A stretch of DNA of 64,000 nt from Streptomyces sp. CoH27 (GTDB taxonomy: Bacteria; Actinomycetota; Actinomycetes; Streptomycetales; Streptomycetaceae). The notes under the pieces were generated by a model. It was given only the letters and a program-made list of their open reading frames with translations. It had not been told where the DNA came from and did not search any database. The DNA lies in contig NZ_JAIQYY010000003.1 of the NCBI RefSeq assembly GCF_020181035.1, positions 35,439 through 99,438 on the forward strand, read 5' to 3'. Shown here in pieces: positions 8,033 to 15,801 of this stretch (position 1 is its first letter; each line of letters starts with the position of its first letter). The translations under genes and the position numbers were made by a program.

Positions 8033-9010
8033 TCACTTCCCGGTCGCCTTGGCCAGGGCCTGCTCGATGCCCTGGAGCTGGGCGGTCTGCCACTGCTGGA
8101 AGGTGGCCCCGGCGGGGGTCAGGGTCTCGGTCACCGTGGCGACCGGGATGCCCTGCGCCTTGGCCTCCTTGACCTGCGCCTGCACGTCCGGCGTGGAGTT
8201 CTGGGAGTTGTAGACGTAGATCTTGATCTGCTTGGTCTTGATCTGCTGGTCGATGGTGGCCTTGTCCTTGGCCGTGGGGTCGGACCCCTCGCTCATCGCG
8301 TCCAGGAACGTCTCCGGGGTGAGCATCTTCAGCCCCAGGCCCTCGGCGAGCGGGGTGACGATGGACTCGGAGGCGCCGATCGGGGTTCCGGCGTACTTGG
8401 CCTTGATGCCGGCGATCAGCTTGTTGTAGTCGGCGAGGGTCTTGGTCTCGAAGGTCGTCTTCTGCTGGTCGAAGTACGAGGCGTCGGCCGGGTCGGCCTT
8501 CTTGTAGTCGGCGGTGATCTTCTCGATGACCTGGTGGACGTTGTCCGGGGAGTACCAGCGGTGCGGGTTGCCGCCGGGCTTGATCCCGACCAGGTCGCCG
8601 ACCTTCAGCTCGGTCCGCCCGCTGCCGGGGTTGGAGGCGAGCAGTTTGTCGGCCCAGGCGTCGTAGCCGATGCCGTTGACGATGGCGTACTGCGCGCCGG
8701 CCACGGTGCGGGCGTCGGCGGCGGTCGGCTCGTAGTCGTGCGGATCGGTGTCCGGGTTGGTGATGATGCTGTCCACCTTCACGTGGCTGCCGCCCAGCTG
8801 GGAGGCGATGCTGCCCCAGAAGTTCTCCGCCGCCACCACCTGGATGGTCTTGCCCGAGCCGCTGCCGCTGCCGGTAGCGGCGGTGTCGGTGGTGTGCGAG
8901 GAGGAGGTCGAGCAGGCCGTCGCCGTCACGGCCGTCAGGGCGGCCGTCGCGGTGACCAGTGCGATCCTCGTGGACGGCCGGGCGGAACGGGAGGCGGGGG
9001 CGGTGGACAT
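8033..9010 (-). CDS. znuA: Zinc/manganese-type ABC transporter solute-binding lipoprotein
   Basis: 325 residues. Signal peptide with lipobox TATACS (Cys near 33), then a Ser/Gly/Thr linker instead of the His-rich loop of classical ZnuA. Metal-ligand signatures are DPHDYEP and NPHRWYSP (two His) and SESIVTPLAEGLGL, where a Glu occupies the place of the third His in proteobacterial ZnuA. Membrane-tethered zinc receptor of the importer. Start ATG 9010 has AAGGAG six bases upstream, and a Zur box overlaps its promoter. Confidence 0.92.
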   Translation of the reverse strand: MSTAPASRSARPSTRIALVTATAALTAVTATACSTSSSHTTDTAATGSGSGSGKTIQVVAAENFWGSIASQLGGSHVKVDSIITNPDTDPHDYEPTAADARTVAGAQYAIVNGIGYDAWADKLLASNPGSGRTELKVGDLVGIKPGGNPHRWYSPDNVHQVIEKITADYKKADPADASYFDQQKTTFETKTLADYNKLIAGIKAKYAGTPIGASESIVTPLAEGLGLKMLTPETFLDAMSEGSDPTAKDKATIDQQIKTKQIKIYVYNSQNSTPDVQAQVKEAKAQGIPVATVTETLTPAGATFQQWQTAQLQGIEQALAKATGK

Positions 9011-9076
9011 GCGGAACTCCTTCGAGCGGTACCGGGCACGCGGCGGCCACGCGCCGGCCGGGTGACGACACCTTCG

Positions 9077-9105
9077 ACGCTAGATGGAAACGATTTTCAG
9101 ATCAA
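9077..9105 (-). promoter_or_regulatory. znuA promoter overlapped by Zur box 1
   Basis: On the minus strand TTGATC (9105-9100), 17 bases and TAGCGT (9082-9077) make a plausible sigma-70-type promoter reading into znuA. The spacer contains TGGAAACGATTTTCA at 9085-9099, a 7-1-7 inverted repeat matching the known Streptomyces Zur box TGAAAATGATTTTCA at most positions. Zinc-loaded Zur bound here would cover the promoter. Confidence 0.85.
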
Positions 9106-9112
9106 TGGCAGA

Positions 9113-9127
9113 TGAAAACCGTTGCCA
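9113..9127 (+). promoter_or_regulatory. Zur box 2
   Basis: TGAAAACCGTTGCCA, another 7-1-7 Zur-type inverted repeat, 28 bases downstream of box 1 and on the side facing the rightward PLP-enzyme operon. Two boxes in one intergenic region suggest both divergent operons are repressed by zinc. Confidence 0.8.
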
Positions 9128-9248
9128 TCTTTTGACCGGGTGTACGACGGCGGCCATCCGGCGCTTTCCGCCCACTCGGGGAGTTTCGGGGGGTAAACCG
9201 ACCGGAGGAGGGGAAGGGTGCCTACGGCGTGCCGGGGGAGGGCCGGGT

Positions 9249-10736
9249 ATGGGCGGGCAGCCCTTGTATCTCGCACCGCGGCTGGGGGAGAGGCTGCGCT
9301 CCCTGCTGGAGTCCCGCGAGCTGCTGCACACCCTCACCGACGCCCTCGGATCTCCGCTGAACATGGTCGTGCCCGAGCAACTGGCCGCCAATCTGGAGCG
9401 GTTCCGGGCGGTGTACGGCAGACATCACCTCTCGGGTCAGGTGTTCTTCGCCCACAAGGCCAATCGCTCCAGTGCCCTGCTGCGGCGGCTGGCGGCCACC
9501 GATGCCGGTGTGGACGTCGCCTCGCTGGGGGAGCTCCAGCACGCGCTCGGCGCCGGCTTCACCCCCGACCGCATCATGGCCACCGGTCCGAAGAATCCGG
9601 AGTTCCTGTGGCTGGCCGCGCGCACCTCGGTCACCGTCGGGGTCGACAGCCGGGAGGAGCTGGAGCAACTCGCCCTGCTCGGCCGTAAGTTCGCACTCCC
9701 TCCGCTGCGCGTCCTGCTCCGGCTGTCGGGGTTCGAGGCGGCCGGCGTGCGGGTGCTGAGCCGGCGCAGCCGTTTCGGAACACCGCTGACGGAGCGGGAG
9801 GGGCTGCTGGAGGCGGTCGAGCGGCACGGTGCCGCCGTGGAGTTGGCGGGCGTGGCCTATCACCTGGACACGACGAGCGTCACGGAGAAGGCGACGGCGC
9901 TGGAGGGCTGCCTGCGGGTGCTGGAGGAGTGCCGGAGCCGGGGCCTGCGGCCCTCGATCGTGGACATCGGCGGCGGGTTCGGCGTCGACTACCTGGCCGA
10001 CGGCGGGCAATGGGAGCGGTACACGACCGAGCTGACCGGTGCCGTCCTGGGCACCCGGCCGCCGCTGACCTGGGACGGACACGGCTACGGACTGCGCAAC
10101 GAAGGCGGCACGCTCCGCGGATCCCTCGGCCTCTACCCCGCCCACCGCCCGGTCGCCGGGCCGCACTACCTCGACGAACTCCTCGCGCACCCGGCCGCGT
10201 CCTTCGGCGGCCGGCCCCTGGCCGCGCTGCTGCTGGAGCACCTGTACGACCTGTACGCCGAGCCGGGCCGGGCCCTGCTGGACCAGTGCGGGCTGACCCT
10301 GGCCACGGTGCTGGAGGTGCGCGAGCCGGAGAACGGCGGCGAACTCCTCGTACGGCTCGCGGCCAAGGCCGACGACATCGCCCTGGAGGAGCACGGGGTG
10401 CTCATGGACCCCGTCGTCGTCCCCCGGTGCCCGGCGCCGGCGGACACGGGACCCGTCGCCGTCCACCTGTTCGGCACCCGGTGCCTGGAAACCGACCTGA
10501 TCACGCGTCGGACCGTGTTCCTGCCGCGCCGGCCCGGACCGGGCGACCTGCTGGCGTTCACCAACACCGCCGGCTACTGCATGGACTTCCACGCCACGCA
10601 CGCCCAGCGACAGCCGGTCGCCCGCAAGGTCGCCGCCTGGGAGGAGGGCGGTGCGTGGCGCTGGTGCCTGGACGACCGGTACTGGCCGACCACTTCCATG
10701 GACCCACGAGGCTTCGACATGGGGGGAGCGCAGTGA
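9249..10736 (+). CDS. Y4yA-like PLP-dependent decarboxylase-fold enzyme
   Basis: 495 residues, fold type III (diaminopimelate/ornithine decarboxylase family). The PLP lysine is in VFFAHKANRSSALL (about residue 74); the phosphate-binding glycines are DIGGGFGVDY, followed by AEPGRALLDQCG and a late TAGYCMDFHATH. It resembles the Y4yA family named from rhizobial plasmids more than true DapC/LysA enzymes, so the substrate is unknown. Start ATG 9249 has GGGGGAGG seven bases upstream. Its stop overlaps the next gene (GTGA). First gene of the Zur-box operon; expected to be made under zinc limitation. Confidence 0.85.
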   Translation: MGGQPLYLAPRLGERLRSLLESRELLHTLTDALGSPLNMVVPEQLAANLERFRAVYGRHHLSGQVFFAHKANRSSALLRRLAATDAGVDVASLGELQHALGAGFTPDRIMATGPKNPEFLWLAARTSVTVGVDSREELEQLALLGRKFALPPLRVLLRLSGFEAAGVRVLSRRSRFGTPLTEREGLLEAVERHGAAVELAGVAYHLDTTSVTEKATALEGCLRVLEECRSRGLRPSIVDIGGGFGVDYLADGGQWERYTTELTGAVLGTRPPLTWDGHGYGLRNEGGTLRGSLGLYPAHRPVAGPHYLDELLAHPAASFGGRPLAALLLEHLYDLYAEPGRALLDQCGLTLATVLEVREPENGGELLVRLAAKADDIALEEHGVLMDPVVVPRCPAPADTGPVAVHLFGTRCLETDLITRRTVFLPRRPGPGDLLAFTNTAGYCMDFHATHAQRQPVARKVAAWEEGGAWRWCLDDRYWPTTSMDPRGFDMGGAQ

Positions 10737-12052
10737 GGTACGACAGCATCACCGAGGCCATCGGCAACACTCCGCTGGTGCGCATCGACCCGGCCGTGCA
10801 CGGCCTGCGGAACATCGACCTGTACGCCAAGCTGGAGCTGCTCAACCCGTTCGGCTCGGTGAAGGACCGGGCCGCCTGGAACATGGCCGGCCCGCAGCTG
10901 ACCGAGGCAGCGGCACGCGGCAGCCAGGTCGTGGAGCTGTCCAGCGGCAACACCGCCAAGGCCCTGGCCGTCCTCGCCGGGATGCACGGCCTGACCTTCA
11001 AGAGCGTCACCAACCGGATGCGGGTCCCGGAGATCAAGGACCTGCTCCTGCTGCTCGGCGCGGAGATCGAGGAGCTGCCGGGCCAGAGCGAATGCCTGGA
11101 CCCCACCGCCACCGACGACCCGCTGACCCTGTTCCACCGGACCCTGTCCGAGCCCGGCAGCACCTATCTGCACACGGACCAGTACTTCAACCCGCGCAAC
11201 ACCGAGGCTCACCTCGCCGGCACCGGGCCGGAGATCGTCAAGGACCTGGACGGCCGCTCCCCGGACTGGTTCATCGCCTGCGTGGGGACGGCGGGTTCCT
11301 CCACGGGCGTCGCCCGCGTCCTGCGCGAACACGATCCCGCCGTACAGGTCCTCGGGCTGGTCGCGGCCAAGTCCGACTTCATCCCCGGCATCCGCACCAT
11401 CGACGAGGCACATCAGGTGGGTCTGTTCGATCCAGGCACCTACGACGCGATCGAGGCGGTGAACTCGGACGACGCGATCGAAGGAATGCTGACCCTGAAC
11501 CGTCGTTGCGGCATCCTGGCCGGACCCACCGGAGGCGCCGCCTACTTCGGCGCCGTACGCACGCTGAGGACCGTCGACAGCGAGACGACGGAGCGCCGGA
11601 CCGCCGTCTTCATCGTCTGCGACCGTATCGAGAGCTACCTGAGTTACGTACGGCAGCGCCGCCCCGACCTGTTCGGCCGCCCCCGCCGCGCCAACTCCCC
11701 GGCCCTCCTCACCGACGCCGAGGTACAGGCGGCGCCCGCCATCGGTGTCACGGACGCCCGGACGTGGATCGCCACCGGCACCCCTCTCGTGGTCGACCTG
11801 CGCAGCCCCTACGCCTTCGCCGCCCTGCACATCGACGGCTCGGTCAACATCGTCGACGAGCTGTTCGAGGAGCTGCTGCACGGCGGACTGCCCTTCAGCC
11901 GCAGTCGTCCGGTGCTGCTGGCCTGTCCGGTCGGGGAGAAATCGGCCCGATACGCCGCACTGCTGACGCGGATGGGCCACCCGGACGTGCGCAGCCTGGC
12001 CGGCGGCATCATCGCCTGGCGCGATGCGGGCGCTCCTCTGGTACGGGACTGA
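10733..12052 (+). CDS. SbnA/cysteine-synthase-like PLP enzyme fused to a rhodanese domain
   Basis: 439 residues. Residues 1-320 are fold type II (O-acetylserine sulfhydrylase/cystathionine beta-synthase/SbnA): TPLVRID, the PLP lysine in FGSVKDRAAWNM, the substrate loop ELSSGNTAKAL and a GPTGGAAYFGA phosphate cup. Residues about 345-435 form a rhodanese domain with an intact active loop ACPVGEKSAR, so the sulfur-carrying Cys is present. The family beta-replaces serine or its activated esters; SbnA makes a diaminopropionate precursor. The fusion hints that sulfur or persulfide is delivered in cis. Coupled by GTGA to the preceding gene. Confidence 0.85.
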   Translation: MRYDSITEAIGNTPLVRIDPAVHGLRNIDLYAKLELLNPFGSVKDRAAWNMAGPQLTEAAARGSQVVELSSGNTAKALAVLAGMHGLTFKSVTNRMRVPEIKDLLLLLGAEIEELPGQSECLDPTATDDPLTLFHRTLSEPGSTYLHTDQYFNPRNTEAHLAGTGPEIVKDLDGRSPDWFIACVGTAGSSTGVARVLREHDPAVQVLGLVAAKSDFIPGIRTIDEAHQVGLFDPGTYDAIEAVNSDDAIEGMLTLNRRCGILAGPTGGAAYFGAVRTLRTVDSETTERRTAVFIVCDRIESYLSYVRQRRPDLFGRPRRANSPALLTDAEVQAAPAIGVTDARTWIATGTPLVVDLRSPYAFAALHIDGSVNIVDELFEELLHGGLPFSRSRPVLLACPVGEKSARYAALLTRMGHPDVRSLAGGIIAWRDAGAPLVRD

Positions 12053-12057
12053 CCCCC

Positions 12058-13266
12058 ATGACCACGTGTGCCGACAACACAGCTGTCATAGCGGAGTTGA
12101 CGGAGTGGCAGCGCGCGCTGCGGGACCGGTTCCCGATCGTCACGGGGCACCCGGATCTGGCCTACCTCGACAGCGCGGCCACCTCCCAGAAACCCCAGGC
12201 GGTCCTCGACGCCGTCCAGACCTACCTCACCACCACCAACGCCAACGCCGGACGCGGCACATACCCGTGGGCCAACCGCACCACGGCCCTCGTCGAGCAG
12301 ACCCGTGACCGGGTCCGGCGCTTTCTGGACGATCCGGCTCCGCAGCGGTCGGCCGTGCACTTCACCAGCGGCACCACCGAAGGGCTGCGTACGATCGCCC
12401 GCGACTGGCTCCCGGGGTTCCTCGCGGACGGTGACGAGATCGTCGTACCCGTCGCCGATCACCGGGCCAACATCGAGCCCTGGCTGGAGACCCAGCGGCA
12501 ACTGGCCCGCGAGGGCACACGCATCCGTGTCCTGCCGATGCCCTACCAGCGGGCGTCCGGCGACTACGACCACACCGCCCTCGCCCGGCTCGCCGGACCG
12601 TGCACCAGGTTCGTCGCCGCCACCCAGGTCCACCACGTCTACGGCGGCGACATGAACATCCACCGGATCCGGGAGGCGGTCGGCCCGGACGCGGTCATCT
12701 GCCTGGACGCCGCCCAGAGCATCGGTCACGTGCCGGTGTCCGTGGCCGGCCTGGACGTCGACTTCGTCGCCTTCTCCGGGCACAAGGCCCTGGCCCTGCC
12801 CGGCTCGGGGGCCGTCTGGGCCCGCCAGACGCGCGGCCCGGAGTTCGTGCCCGGCGGCTGGTCCGGCACTCCCAACACCGTCGGAATTGTCTCGCTGGCC
12901 GCCGCCCTGGACTGGCTCCAGGCCGCGGGCACGGACCGCATCGAACGCTGGACGGTCGCCCTGGCCGCCCGCCTCACCGACGGGCTGCGCCGCCTCGACG
13001 CGTACGAGGTCCTCGGCTGCCGGGCCAGCCTGGCCGCCGACTCACCGGTCCAGCGGCGCCGGGGGATCGTCACCTTCCGGCACCGGGAGATCGGCTCCGG
13101 CGACCTGGGGTTCATTCTCTTCAGCCATGGCTTCATGGTCCGCTGCGACCACCACTGCCAGGGCAGTGCCGGGGAGGAGAGCGAGTCGGTGCGGGTGAGC
13201 CTGCACGTCTACAACACCGTCGAGGAGATCGACCGGTTGCTGTCGGTCCTTGCCTCTCTCGGGTGA
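12058..13266 (+). CDS. Class V aminotransferase / SufS-like cysteine desulfurase family protein
   Basis: 402 residues, fold type I. Motifs: YLDSAATSQKPQAVLDA, FTSGTTEGLR, CLDAAQSIGH, and the PLP lysine in VAFSGHKALALPG. Near the C-terminus RCDHHCQGS aligns with the SufS region that carries the persulfide-forming Cys, and a Cys is present there. Could desulfurate cysteine or act on another beta-substituted amino acid. Starts 6 bases after the rhodanese fusion, so the two are likely functional partners. Nearest homologue class is clear; substrate is inference. Confidence 0.85.
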   Translation: MTTCADNTAVIAELTEWQRALRDRFPIVTGHPDLAYLDSAATSQKPQAVLDAVQTYLTTTNANAGRGTYPWANRTTALVEQTRDRVRRFLDDPAPQRSAVHFTSGTTEGLRTIARDWLPGFLADGDEIVVPVADHRANIEPWLETQRQLAREGTRIRVLPMPYQRASGDYDHTALARLAGPCTRFVAATQVHHVYGGDMNIHRIREAVGPDAVICLDAAQSIGHVPVSVAGLDVDFVAFSGHKALALPGSGAVWARQTRGPEFVPGGWSGTPNTVGIVSLAAALDWLQAAGTDRIERWTVALAARLTDGLRRLDAYEVLGCRASLAADSPVQRRRGIVTFRHREIGSGDLGFILFSHGFMVRCDHHCQGSAGEESESVRVSLHVYNTVEEIDRLLSVLASLG

Positions 13267-13286
13267 CAGGCACCCATGCAGTGTAA

Positions 13287-13301
13287 TGGAAACCGTTTCC
13301 A
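13287..13301 (+). promoter_or_regulatory. Zur box 3, perfect palindrome
   Basis: TGGAAACCGTTTCCA is a perfect 7-1-7 inverted repeat in the 93-base gap before the methyltransferase. The sequence follows the pattern of boxes 1 and 2. It argues that the methyltransferase has its own zinc-repressed promoter rather than depending only on read-through. Confidence 0.85.
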
Positions 13302-13359
13302 GTTGTAGGGTGCCCGAGCAAGGGGACCGCAACGCGAGACGGCAAGGTGGCGCGACCGG

Positions 13360-14124
13360 ATGGGACTGAGCCTGGCGACGGCCGAGAAATGGGTGGAGCG
13401 CTGGGAACTCCAGCAGCAGCGGTACGCCGTCGACCGCGAGGACCGCTTCACCGTGATCGCCGATGTCGTCGAGCACAGCACGGCGGACCGCACGGACCGG
13501 CCCCTGGTCGTCGACCTCGGCTGCGGCCCCGGCTCGCTGGCGGCCCGCCTGGCCCGCAGGCTGCCGCACGCGGACATCGTGGCCGTGGACCGGGACCCCC
13601 TGCTGCTGGAGCTGGCCCGGACCCACCACGCCGACGCGGCCCGCTACGTCGACACGGTGATCGGCGAGGGCGGCTGGACGCGGGCCCTGGCCCTCGACCG
13701 CCCACCGGACGCGGCCGTTTCGACGACCGCCCTGCACTACCTGGCCCCGGACACGCTGTACCGCGTCTACCGGGAACTCGCCGGGCTGCTGCGGCCTGGC
13801 GGCGTCCTCGTCAACGGCGACCACTTCCCGCCGGACGACGCCGTGCTGGCCGAGCTGGCGGGGTGCGTGGGACGGCGCCGGGCCGAGCGGCAGCGGGCCT
13901 TCGCCCAGGAGGACTGGGCCTCCTGGTGGACGGCCGCCGCCGCGGACCCCGAACTGGCCGACCTCGTCGCCGAACGCGACAGGCGGCAGCCGGCCACCGG
14001 CACCGACAGCGCCGCCCGCCTGTCCTTGTCCGGCCACATCCGCCTGCTGCGGCGGGCGGGGTTCGGGCGGGCCGGTGCCGTCTGGCAGTACGGGGACAGC
14101 GGTGTCGTCGTCGCGATCCGCTGA
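13360..14124 (+). CDS. Class I SAM-dependent methyltransferase
   Basis: 254 residues. SAM-binding motif I VVDLGCGPGSLAARLA (about 50-65), acidic end of strand 2 IVAVDRDPLLL, motif IV region AAVSTTALHYL, and GGVLVNGDHF after the fifth strand. The substrate is unknown; small-molecule methylation is likely given the operon. Preceded by a perfect Zur box, and AAGGTGG lies before ATG 13360. Convergent with the 130-residue protein gene, 16 bases apart. Confidence 0.88.
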   Translation: MGLSLATAEKWVERWELQQQRYAVDREDRFTVIADVVEHSTADRTDRPLVVDLGCGPGSLAARLARRLPHADIVAVDRDPLLLELARTHHADAARYVDTVIGEGGWTRALALDRPPDAAVSTTALHYLAPDTLYRVYRELAGLLRPGGVLVNGDHFPPDDAVLAELAGCVGRRRAERQRAFAQEDWASWWTAAAADPELADLVAERDRRQPATGTDSAARLSLSGHIRLLRRAGFGRAGAVWQYGDSGVVVAIR

Positions 14125-14140
14125 CCCCGCCGCCGGTGGA

Positions 14141-14533
14141 TCAGCAGTCGCGGAACTCCGGCGACTGGTTGAGGATCTGGGAGCGCAGGGAGGTGAAGCG
14201 GGTGTGGGTCTCGCCGCCGCGCGCCTCCGGGTGGAAGGCCGCGACCCGGTGGCAGTTCTGGAAGGCGAGCGCGATGCCGAAGTGGCGCTCCAGGCTGCCG
14301 CGGATGGCGTCGCTGGACAGGGCGCGCAGCAGCTGGCCGCGCTCCTTCTCGGAGGGCGGCGGAGTCTGGTTGTCGGCGAACTCCGCCGAACCGGACCGCA
14401 GTTCGTCCGCCAGGCGGGCGATGAGGTCGTAGGCGTACGGCAGGGAGGTACGCACCGTTTCCACGAAGTCCTGCTCCCGCACCTCGCCGTTCTCGGCTTC
14501 GGCGAGCAGCTGCGGGGAGACGTCGAGTGACAT
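14141..14533 (-). CDS. Hypothetical protein, partner of the adjacent ATPase
   Basis: 130 residues, mostly helical and acidic in the first half (LLAEAENGEVREQDFVETV), ending FTSLRSQILNQSPEFRDC. I do not recognise the family. It has no signal peptide or membrane helix. It lies 46 bases downstream of the MinD/CooC-like ATPase in the same direction, with AGGA eight bases before ATG 14533, so it is probably co-expressed and may be the ATPase's client or regulator. Confidence 0.75.
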   Translation of the reverse strand: MSLDVSPQLLAEAENGEVREQDFVETVRTSLPYAYDLIARLADELRSGSAEFADNQTPPPSEKERGQLLRALSSDAIRGSLERHFGIALAFQNCHRVAAFHPEARGGETHTRFTSLRSQILNQSPEFRDC

Positions 14534-14579
14534 GAAGGGCTGTCCTGTTCTGTGGTTCTGGTCGTGAGGCGGCTGGGGG

Positions 14580-15539
14580 TCAGGCGAGAGCGGTCAGGGC
14601 TGCGGGGCCGTGCCGGAAGTCCGGGTCGACCTGGCCGGCGAGGTCCTGGCCGGTGGCCTCGTCGGCCCAGGCGGCGGCGTTGCGCAGGTGGAACTCCACG
14701 GCGTGCCTCTGGAAGGTGGCCCAGTCCTTGGGGCGGGCGTCGACGGCCGTTCGCAGCAGGTCCAGAGTGCGGGTGTTGTGCGGTTCCAGCCCGCCGTGGC
14801 CGCGGCCCTGTTCCTGGGCGCGTACGTAGGGGGACTGCTCGCAGTGCGCGAGCAGGTCGTCGCCGACGTGCTCCTTGAGGAAGAGCAGGTCGTCCTCGCC
14901 GGTGACCTTGTTGCCGACGACGGCGACCGGGATGCCGAACTCGGCCGCGTGGTCCCGGTACTGGCGGTACACGGAGACACTCTTGCGGGTCGGCTCGACG
15001 ACCAGGAACGTCATGTCGAAGCGGGTGAACAGGCCGGAGGCGAAAGCGTCGGCGCCGGCGGTCATGTCGACGACGACGTACTCGCCGGGGCCGTCGACGA
15101 GGTGGTTCAGGTACAGCTCGACCGCGCCGAGCTTGGAGTGGTAGCAGGCCACCCCCAGATCGCTCTCGCCGAAGGCGCCGGTGACCATCAGCGGGACCCC
15201 GCCGACCGCCTGGACGTGGTGGCGGTGGATCTCGTCGTCGCCGAGCAGTCGCAGCAGCCGGGAGCCGCGTCCGGGCGGGGTCGTCTTGACCATGGCGCCG
15301 CGGGACGGGATCCGCGGATTGGCGCCCCGCAGGTAGTCCTTGATCTCGCCGGTGCGCGCGCTGAGCGGCGGCGCGGCGAAGCCCTCGTCCTCGTCGAGGC
15401 CGAGGGCGTGGGCCAGGTGCTGGTTGATGTCGCCGTCGATCGCGACGACCGGCGCGCCCGAGCGCGCCAGATGACGGGAGAAGAGGGCCGACAGGGTCGT
15501 CTTGCCGCTGCCGCCCTTGCCGACGAAGGCAACGCGCAT
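14580..15539 (-). CDS. MinD/CooC/ArsA-like P-loop ATPase
   Basis: 319 residues. A deviant Walker A at the extreme N-terminus (GKGGSGKTTLSALF, residues 7-20) and the DGDINQHL strand mark the SIMIBI class shared by MinD, ArsA and the nickel-insertion ATPase CooC. Later motifs are YVVVDMTAGADAF (switch/Walker B) and AVVGNKVTGEDDL (base-recognition Asn/Lys). These enzymes act as dimers that load metals or position proteins. Start ATG 15539 has AGGAAG eight bases upstream; an upstream Zur-like sequence hints at zinc control and a metallochaperone role, which is inference. Confidence 0.85.
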   Translation of the reverse strand: MRVAFVGKGGSGKTTLSALFSRHLARSGAPVVAIDGDINQHLAHALGLDEDEGFAAPPLSARTGEIKDYLRGANPRIPSRGAMVKTTPPGRGSRLLRLLGDDEIHRHHVQAVGGVPLMVTGAFGESDLGVACYHSKLGAVELYLNHLVDGPGEYVVVDMTAGADAFASGLFTRFDMTFLVVEPTRKSVSVYRQYRDHAAEFGIPVAVVGNKVTGEDDLLFLKEHVGDDLLAHCEQSPYVRAQEQGRGHGGLEPHNTRTLDLLRTAVDARPKDWATFQRHAVEFHLRNAAAWADEATGQDLAGQVDPDFRHGPAALTALA

Positions 15540-15558
15540 GGTCAGCCACTTCCTGTAT

Positions 15559-15573
15559 TGAAAATGGGTGTCA
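15559..15573. promoter_or_regulatory. Weak Zur-box-like sequence
   Basis: TGAAAATGGGTGTCA lies 20 bases upstream of the ATPase start. The first half TGAAAAT is a perfect Zur half-site; the second half GGTGTCA matches ATTTTCA only at its last three bases and one inner T. Could be a low-affinity site. Confidence 0.4.
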
Positions 15574-15620
15574 TGAGCATTAGGTTGGGGCTGCGGCCGA
15601 GCGCTTTCAAATCGACAGAT

Positions 15621-15653
15621 CCCCAACTCGCCGATGGCTACAGCGAGTTGGGG
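15621..15653. promoter_or_regulatory. Perfect 11-base inverted repeat
   Basis: CCCCAACTCGC (15621-15631) and GCGAGTTGGGG (15643-15653) flank an 11-base centre, so arm centres are about two helical turns apart, as expected of a dimeric operator. Lies between the ATPase promoter and a strong unaffiliated ribosome site at 15661-15672. Confidence 0.6.
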
Positions 15654-15675
15654 TCCATGCGGAGGAGGAGCGGAG

Positions 15676-15790
15676 ATGAGCGATACCGCAGCCGGCCGTC
15701 AGGGCCATCGCCAGGCGCCGGACTCCCGCACCGTCGTCCTCACGCGACCGCTCCTGCCGTGGCCAGGCAGCCGGCGAAGCCGTGCTCCTG
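15676..15790 (+). pseudogene. Possible 5' remnant of an unknown gene
   Basis: A GGAGGAGGAGCGGAG stretch directly before ATG 15676 is an excellent ribosome site, and the first about 20 codons look coding (SDTAAGRQGHRQAPDSRTVV). The frame then becomes Arg/Pro-rich and runs antisense through the next gene with no homology I recognise. A frameshift or truncation near 15750 is likely. Confidence 0.3.
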
Positions 15791-15801
15791 GAAGGATCAG
15801 G

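Noticed and set aside
7031..9115. A 694-codon rightward open frame antisense to the zinc importer genes
   Set aside because: High-GC codon bias keeps antisense frames open; the product is Gly/Val/Leu/Arg-rich and low complexity, while the leftward frames carry all transporter motifs.
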